Part shown: one piece after another, positions 62,968-64,000 of the stretch
Numbering within the stretch: the first letter of the stretch is position 1
How the letters are laid out: each line of letters opens with the position of its first letter
Origin: Phallusia mammillata
Taxonomy: Eukaryota; Chordata; Ascidiacea; Phlebobranchia; Ascidiidae
Length of the DNA stretch: 64,000 nt
Direction: 5' to 3'
Assembly (NCBI GenBank): GCA_003260075.1
Contig: QLIY01000339.1
Span: 9,861 to 73,860, forward strand
Made by a program: the position numbers and the translations under genes
Notes under the pieces: generated by a model
What the model saw: only the letters and a program-made list of their open reading frames with translations
The model's database searches: none
Told to the model about the DNA's origin: nothing

Positions 62968-63666
62968 TTTTTAAAACGACTGTACTGATAAAGTATATAA
63001 TCTAGGAGTTTCATGTTTTGTGGGTTGGTGCAATGTATAGAATTCTGAAGTAATTTGCAACTATTAATTTGATTCGTTCTTTTTTTACCCCTTAAGCTCG
63101 AAATGTCCGTGTTAAGGTTTCCCTGTCCTCAAGGTCAGAAATATAAACCCCAATATGCTGAATTTTAAACTATTGATTCTTCGTTTTATATTTACAATTT
63201 TTGCCTGATCGGTCGACTGGCCACCTTTAGTGCTGTATTTCAATGTATATCTAGTTAATCGTTAAATAGAACACATACAAATACATAAAATAAAAAATAC
63301 ATAAAAAAGCCAGCCTTGTAGTTTTTTTTGTAAATAAATTTTGCAGAAAAAACGAATAAGAGACGAAGATGAGCGGAGAAAAAAACGAGAGGAGCGACAC
63401 CGGGATGAGCAGGAGAGGAGAGAGATGATTGAAAGAGAGAAACGGGAGCGGGATGAAGAAGAGCGAAGGAGAAAACGAGAAATTGAGGTAAAAAAATTGT
63501 TAAAAAACCTTTGTGGCAAAAATTTTAAAACGAGAGAATTTTGCAGCAGATGGAAGAAGAAAGGCGAAGAAGAGAAGCAGCGGACCGTAAAGATGTTCAC
63601 TCACCCGTGACGTACACGAATAAAGCTGACGACACAGATCGGCTTCGACGAATCCAAAAATTCAAG
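35223..63666 (+). CDS. Gene 2: tandem doublecortin-domain protein, DCLK-like (gene-level entry, 3' end outside window)
   Basis: Sixteen exons join without frame errors into about 1,745 residues that run off the right edge. Order: 22-residue leader; DCX1 (about residues 24-118); two giant low-complexity exons (about 1,120 residues); a Ser/Asn-rich piece; DCX2; a Lys/Arg/Glu-rich helix of at least 260 residues. DCX domains bind and stabilise microtubules. DCX1 carries NGDRYFKG and DCX2 carries LYTLKGREV and DDVFIAVG, as in the DCX/DCLK family. REQLTTMDVQ...ELYP after DCX2 resembles DCLK3, so a kinase domain may follow outside the window. Typical DCX-to-DCX linkers in this family are only tens of residues. 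Joins between 39657 and 51989 are phase-compatible but unproven. Confidence 0.8.
35637..35690 (+). CDS. DCX1 exon a
   Basis: Acceptor 'atttgtag', donor 'gtaaag', 54 bases, phases 2-2. It encodes YRDLRRPRIVMFYKNGD, the first strands of a doublecortin domain (x-x-V-x-x-Y-x-N-G-D). Confidence 0.85.
35691..37689. other. DCX intron, nothing recognised
   Basis: 2 kb of AT-rich DNA without open frames of note, clear repeats or RNA genes. Confidence 0.5.
37690..37814 (+). CDS. DCX1 exon b
   Basis: Acceptor 'tgctacag', donor 'gtaagt', 125 bases, entry phase 2 and exit phase 1. It encodes YFKGKTLHITPHRYLHYDEL, then LLSDLSKSMSLPYGVRRIY. The F-K-G, the helix with LLSDLS and the G-V-R-x-I-Y-T strand are hallmark DCX positions. 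Confidence 0.9.
38794..39300. mobile_element. hAT MITE with perfect 8-bp target duplication
   Basis: CTCTAGTA stands at 38786-38793 and again at 39301-39308. It fits the known hAT target consensus NTCTAGAN closely. Termini are CAGAGGGTGGGCAAC and, inverted, CAGGGGCGGGCAAC. The interior is rich in GGCCCGC and contains a 225-base assembly gap. About 507 bp is too short for a transposase. Confidence 0.9.
38967..39191. other. Assembly gap, 225 N
   Basis: Unknown bases inside the hAT MITE. Open frames spanning it are artefacts. Confidence 0.98.
39541..39657 (+). CDS. DCX1 exon c
   Basis: Acceptor 'atgaatag', donor 'gtgagt', 117 bases, phases 1-1. It encodes GGRLIEDIEELKDGEAYVCA and then SFEKFQRIKYG. 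The E-E-L-x-D-G-x-x-Y-V-C motif completes the doublecortin fold. Exit phase 1 fits the acceptor at 51989. Confidence 0.9.
39658..41239. other. DCX intron, nothing recognised
   Basis: AT-rich. A 67-codon frame at 40911 is low-complexity and has no splice support. Confidence 0.45.
41240..41677 (+). other. Unassigned 145-codon open frame in the DCX intron
   Basis: It is longer than neighbouring chance frames and has a GC-rich centre (41360-41470) encoding a cysteine cluster ANCCFCLTPGD...CEYCNPDACFF. I recognise no family, and no clear splice sites frame it. An X-box-like GTGACCATGGCAAC lies at 41406-41419, so the GC-rich patch may be regulatory rather than coding. Confidence 0.25.
42157..42228 (-). 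pseudogene. tRNA-Ala(CGC) pseudogene
   Basis: The minus strand reads GGATGTAGCTCAGTGG, then GCTTCGCATGC with anticodon CGC, as in tRNA-Ala. The T arm has GTTCAATC but its stem no longer pairs, and the acceptor 3' half is lost. It directly abuts a second tRNA remnant. Confidence 0.7.
42232..42314 (-). pseudogene. tRNA-Ser(GCT) pseudogene
   Basis: The minus strand has GTTAAGGCGATGGACTGCTA with anticodon GCT, a variable arm, and GTGGGTTCGAATCCCATC followed by the 3' acceptor TCGTCG, all as in tRNA-Ser. The 5' acceptor and start of the D arm are replaced by unrelated bases, so the acceptor stem cannot form. Confidence 0.75.
42315..42975. promoter_or_regulatory. GC-richer patch with X-box, possible regulatory element
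   Basis: Around 42500-42650 the DNA is clearly richer in G and C than its surroundings. It contains GTTGCCATAGCGAC at 42571-42584, a full match to the RFX X-box pattern RYYNYYATRRNRAC. Open frames here are short and unsupported. Confidence 0.3.
42976..43375 (+). mobile_element. hAT-like MITE, about 400 bp, complete
   Basis: The left end is CAGTGGTTCGCAAAC. The complement of the right end is CAACCGGTTCTCAAAC. Half copies occur at 1655 and 21849. No clean target duplication was seen, and no transposase is encoded. Confidence 0.7.
43616..44005 (-). repeat. 70-bp tandem repeat, array 4 (inverted orientation)
   Basis: About five units of the same 70-bp family as at 15.4 kb, reading on the minus strand: 'ccatagcgcttgttac', 'gcacgactttgcaagcttaa', 'agcgggtt.cctaacgag'. 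It lies in a DCX intron. Confidence 0.9.
44006..46580. other. DCX intron, no confirmed gene
   Basis: A hAT-like start (CAGAGTTGTAAACGGGCC) with GGCCCGA repeats lies at 45235-45330. A CCAATCAG at 45862 and TATAAG near 45907 could belong to a promoter for the exon at 46645, but this is weak. No other gene was found. Confidence 0.35.
46645..46798 (+). CDS. Candidate alternative first exon of the DCX gene
   Basis: Strong start context 'gaaaATGG', 154 open bases, donor 'gtaagc' in phase 1. It encodes MADLAASLFVNVADLPKAQ and then the basic stretch IKRKVAVVKQRKAKQQAQ. Phase 1 is exactly what the acceptor at 51989 needs, giving a form that lacks DCX1 but keeps the linker and DCX2. It could alternatively belong to an unrelated gene. 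Confidence 0.5.
46858..46945 (+). repeat. tRNA-like sequence with poly-T
   Basis: TAGCTCACTTGGTAAAAC (box A-like) and GGTTCGAATCCC (perfect box B) are present, followed by a run of T typical of a Pol III stop. The acceptor ends do not pair, so it is a SINE head or tRNA pseudogene. Confidence 0.5.
47140..47260 (+). repeat. tRNA-derived SINE-like repeat
   Basis: Second copy of the family at 27229-27370: 'aaggcaggcagcggtgtttg', 'ttcggcgggcc', then a tRNA-like body with GGGTTCGAATCCC. Confidence 0.55.
47261..48165. other. DCX intron, nothing recognised
   Basis: No supported coding or RNA feature. Several short frames on both strands lack motifs. Confidence 0.4.
48170..48560 (-). repeat. tRNA-like 72-bp tandem array (array 3)
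   Basis: Plus-strand unit starts 'tgggattagaaccaccaacc' at 48181, 48253, 48318 (variant) and 48390. Spacing is 72, 65 and 72 bases, the 65 reflecting a deletion at a G run (48298-48307). On the minus strand the first unit contains TGGCCCAGTGG, matching box A, and GGTTCTAATCC, one base from box B. Confidence 0.85.
48561..50360. other. DCX intron with one tRNA-like half
   Basis: At 49530-49560 the minus strand reads CGTGGGTTCGAAACCCACAA, a T-arm-like hairpin of a tRNA remnant. CRE-like TGACGTCA motifs cluster at 50195-50225. No exon was confirmed. Confidence 0.4.
50365..50625 (+). repeat. 70-bp tandem repeat, array 5
   Basis: About 3.7 units ('ggttgactgcacgaagct', 'cccgctttaagcttgc', 'aacaagcgctat') in the same orientation as arrays 1-3. 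Confidence 0.9.
51479..51507 (+). promoter_or_regulatory. Probable internal promoter: X-box plus TATA box
   Basis: GTTGTTATGGCAAC (51479-51492) fits the RFX X-box pattern RYYNYYATRRNRAC. TATAAAA follows at 51501-51507. Initiation near 51530 would give a 5' UTR of about 430 bases before ATG 51964. The surrounding 51260-51530 is unusually rich in CpG for this window. RFX sites are known to mark ciliary genes in animals. Confidence 0.5.
51964..51988 (+). CDS. Alternative N-terminal extension from the internal promoter
   Basis: ATG 51964 (MPHRGLFS) is in frame with the giant exon and would be used by transcripts starting near 51530. In spliced transcripts the acceptor 'tttattttcag' at 51988 removes it. 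Confidence 0.5.
51989..53953 (+). CDS. Giant linker exon A of the DCX gene
   Basis: 1,965 open bases, phases 1-1, donor 'gtgagt'. It encodes VEELKRSCPRLVSYSVPEKP and then a long Ser/Thr/Lys/Asn-rich region that should be disordered. A very basic segment (53040-53220: KKKAKTKPAKTK, KPKKKMTKPKKQTKKSK) could bind microtubules. A short repeat DVTKTEDVTKTADVSKSE follows at 53458-53510. No known domain was recognised. Its length and codon regularity leave no doubt that it is coding. Confidence 0.85.
53954..55407. other. Intron between the two giant exons
   Basis: Degenerate direct repeats of 'gtgagttttgaaacttgag' and 'tttgacttcg' type fill 53980-54480. A near X-box, GTTGCCATGCCAAC, lies at 55036-55049. 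No exon is seen. Confidence 0.45.
55408..56814 (+). CDS. Giant linker exon B of the DCX gene
   Basis: Acceptor 'aacctttag' with a good pyrimidine tract, entry phase 1, open for 1,407 bases to donor 'gtacaa' (phase 1). The first residues are hydrophobic (YLRVLLRVWLFVVL), then Pro/Ser/Lys-rich, with acidic SYEDFEPDENFNSE, EKEKKRISMDKRTN and a basic KPHKRLPTVTNPIRV stretch. The end is rich in charged residues (RSRREEDVEY). No domain was recognised. If not spliced, the frame stops at 56864. Confidence 0.75.
56815..56985 (+). terminator. Alternative stop and polyadenylation signal after exon B
   Basis: Read-through of the weak 56814 donor ends at TAA 56862-56864, and AATAAA follows at 56980-56985. 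Together they would make a short isoform without DCX2 and the charged helix. Confidence 0.4.
57598..57758 (+). CDS. Ser/Asn/Gly-rich exon before DCX2
   Basis: Acceptor 'catacag', donor 'gtatta', 161 bases, entry phase 1 and exit phase 0. It encodes GHRIPNYNSNNNSSSNAYHG and a FNDSDSGFPHTSTGAGRNG continuation. The frame choice rests on the phases of both neighbours. Confidence 0.7.
57921..58076 (+). CDS. DCX2 exon a (DCLK3-like)
   Basis: Acceptor 'taccccag', donor 'gtaagc', 156 bases, phases 0-0. After a short linker it enters DCX2 with KPKVVTVVRAG and KKITILLNRRA, typical of the second doublecortin domain of DCLK proteins. Confidence 0.9.
58186..58565 (-). repeat. 70-bp tandem repeat, array 6 (inverted, degenerate)
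   Basis: Units such as 'catggcgcttgttacatgca' and 'cctgacgaacttcgtgc' are decayed minus-strand copies of the 70-bp family, inside the DCX2 intron. Confidence 0.75.
58721..58800 (+). CDS. DCX2 exon b
   Basis: Acceptor 'taacgcag', donor 'gtgagt', 80 bases, entry phase 0 and exit phase 2. It encodes VQTYEQLVADISEALGQPKW and then KNDHIRK, the amphipathic helix and loop of a doublecortin domain. Confidence 0.9.
59324..59432 (+). CDS. DCX2 exon c
   Basis: Acceptor 'gttgcag', donor 'gtaccc', 109 bases, entry phase 2 and exit phase 0. LYTLKGREVRSVSDFFREDD then VFIAVGREQLTTMDVQ finish DCX2. D-D-V-F-I-A-x-G is characteristic of DCX/DCLK second domains. Confidence 0.9.
59745..59911 (+). CDS. Post-DCX2 linker exon
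   Basis: Acceptor 'tctttag', donor 'gtgagg', 167 bases, entry phase 0 and exit phase 2. EVLQELYPDSPYAESLIRQN resembles the DCLK3 region after its doublecortin domain. A polar stretch, SKSDSGLGDSTEGE, follows. Confidence 0.85.
60157..60321 (+). CDS. Charged-helix exon 1
   Basis: Acceptor 'attttag', donor 'gtgaga', 165 bases, phases 2-2. It encodes RFNDATYRSPRMEKGRARQ and then RRRFQDQERIKAQKWERGRW, leading into an Arg/Glu-rich helix. The same phase-2 junction is repeated in the next exons. Confidence 0.85.
61045..61233 (+). CDS. Charged-helix exon 2
   Basis: Acceptor 'ttgtcag', donor 'gtgggа' type (gtggga), 189 bases, phases 2-2. SPSDDLNQSLRDAERRKKER and then EEERRRREDEEKRERDRL are almost all charged. 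No heptad hydrophobic spine is obvious, favouring a single alpha-helix over a coiled coil. Confidence 0.85.
61300..61485. mobile_element. Penelope-derived fragment
   Basis: 'ttgccagaagagctctgtaa' and 'ctgcctggcagcaacagctt' match the ends seen at 24200-24260 and 30980. An inverted 'cttttctggcaattgtattt' lies 60 bases to the left, so this is another small foldback. Confidence 0.6.
61486..62515. other. Intron without recognised feature
   Basis: AT-rich, no repeats or exons identified. Confidence 0.45.
62516..62729 (+). CDS. Charged-helix exon 3
   Basis: Acceptor 'cggttttag', donor 'gtaagt', 214 bases, entry phase 2 and exit phase 0. 71 codons of nearly pure Arg/Glu/Lys/Asp, e.g. ELKRERQKDDAERKRRIREE and EEERRRLEEE, an ER/K-type helix. 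Confidence 0.9.
62905..62966 (+). repeat. Uninterrupted run of 62 G
   Basis: Poly-G in the intron between two helix exons. The real length is likely uncertain because such runs are poorly sequenced. A minus-strand poly-proline frame across it is meaningless. Confidence 0.9.
63347..63487 (+). CDS. Charged-helix exon 4
   Basis: Acceptor 'ttttgcag', donor 'gtaaaa', 141 bases, phases 0-0. KKRIRDEDERRKKREERHRD and EERRRKREIE continue the helix without a break in frame. Confidence 0.85.
63547..63666 (+). CDS. End of charged helix, last exon in the window
   Basis: Acceptor 'attttgcag', donor 'gttcgt', 120 bases, phases 0-0. QMEEERRRREAADRKDVHSP leaves the helix and enters VTYTNKADDTDRLRRIQKFK. No stop is reached, so the gene continues beyond the window. 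Confidence 0.8.
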
Positions 63667-63699
63667 GTTCGTTTGAGCGGTTACAAATCGGGTAGTTTC

Positions 63700-64000
63700 G
63701 AATCCGAATATTTCATACTTTGAATATGAGTAGTCGAGAATCTGAATTGTCAAGAATTTAAATTTGAATATTTAGGAACCAGAATAGTTTGAAAGCTTTA
63801 AAAAGTTAACAATCCAAATAGTTAAGGAACCGAATCTCGATCGTTACGAAACCAAATTGGTGGGAATTTATATTAATAGTGTTGGGGTGTCACGAATTTG
63901 CATTTCAATATTTAGAAACCAGAATAGTTATGGATCCGAATAGTTGACGATTCGATTCTGAATAGTTGTGAAGCTTTGAAAAGTTGACAATCCAAATAGT
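63700..64000. repeat. Degenerate direct repeat at the window end
   Basis: 'ccagaatagtt', 'aagctttaaaaagttaacaa' and 'tccaaatagt' near 63780-63820 recur at 63917-64000. It is intronic with no coding sequence. Confidence 0.5.

Noticed and set aside
62826-63014. Poly-proline peptide on the minus strand
   Set aside because: It is a translation of the poly-G run with no start context or splice sites.

Overview
This window is eukaryotic and intron-rich. It has an AT-rich background, GT-AG introns, poorly conserved intergenic DNA, many fossil transposons, and two assembly gaps (18410-19397 and 38967-39191). The gene content, compact introns, short dispersed tandem repeats and a likely trans-splice acceptor just upstream of a start codon fit a tunicate, most likely a Ciona species. 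That is inferred from style and recalled repeat families, not from a search.

Two plus-strand genes account for nearly all supported coding sequence. Gene 1 (about 8.3-32.1 kb) encodes a modular extracellular protein. It has about 14 phase 1-1 cysteine-rich exons: eight canonical LDL-receptor class A (LDLa) modules plus six diverged cysteine-rich exons. These are followed by a complete zona pellucida (ZP) domain, a KKRR furin-type cleavage site, one transmembrane helix and a short basic tail ending at 32102. The signal-peptide exon was not found. A five-exon block (12291-20742) recurs at 23415-26250, and one exon with its flanks was copied again recently (21.13-21.85 kb versus 24.43-25.15 kb). 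A Ty3/gypsy relic and a Penelope-like fragment lie in the intron at 16-20.6 kb.

Gene 2 (35.2 kb to beyond the right edge) encodes a tandem doublecortin (DCX) microtubule-binding protein of the DCX/DCLK type. DCX1 is encoded by 35637-39657. Two giant exons (51989-53953 and 55408-56814) then code for about 1,100 residues of Ser/Thr/Lys-rich, apparently disordered linker. DCX2 follows (57921-59432) and then a long Arg/Glu-rich helix (60157-63666). DCX2 and the sequence after it look DCLK3-like, so a kinase domain may lie beyond the window. Internal starts are likely: an ATG exon at 46645, and a promoter at 51479-51507 with an RFX-type X-box just upstream of a TATAAAA, leading to an ATG at 51964. 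The exon ending at 56814 can also read through to a stop at 56864, with AATAAA at 56980.

The left 9.2 kb is a cluster of partial segmental duplications carrying minus-strand LINE reverse-transcriptase tails. It includes two copies of gene 2's first coding exon, one of them intact. The rest is introns and repeats: six arrays of a 70-bp unit, three arrays of a 72-bp tRNA-like unit, a 52-bp minisatellite, Penelope-derived foldbacks, hAT elements (one with a perfect 8-bp target duplication), SINE-like families, tRNA-Ala and tRNA-Ser pseudogenes, and a run of 62 G.
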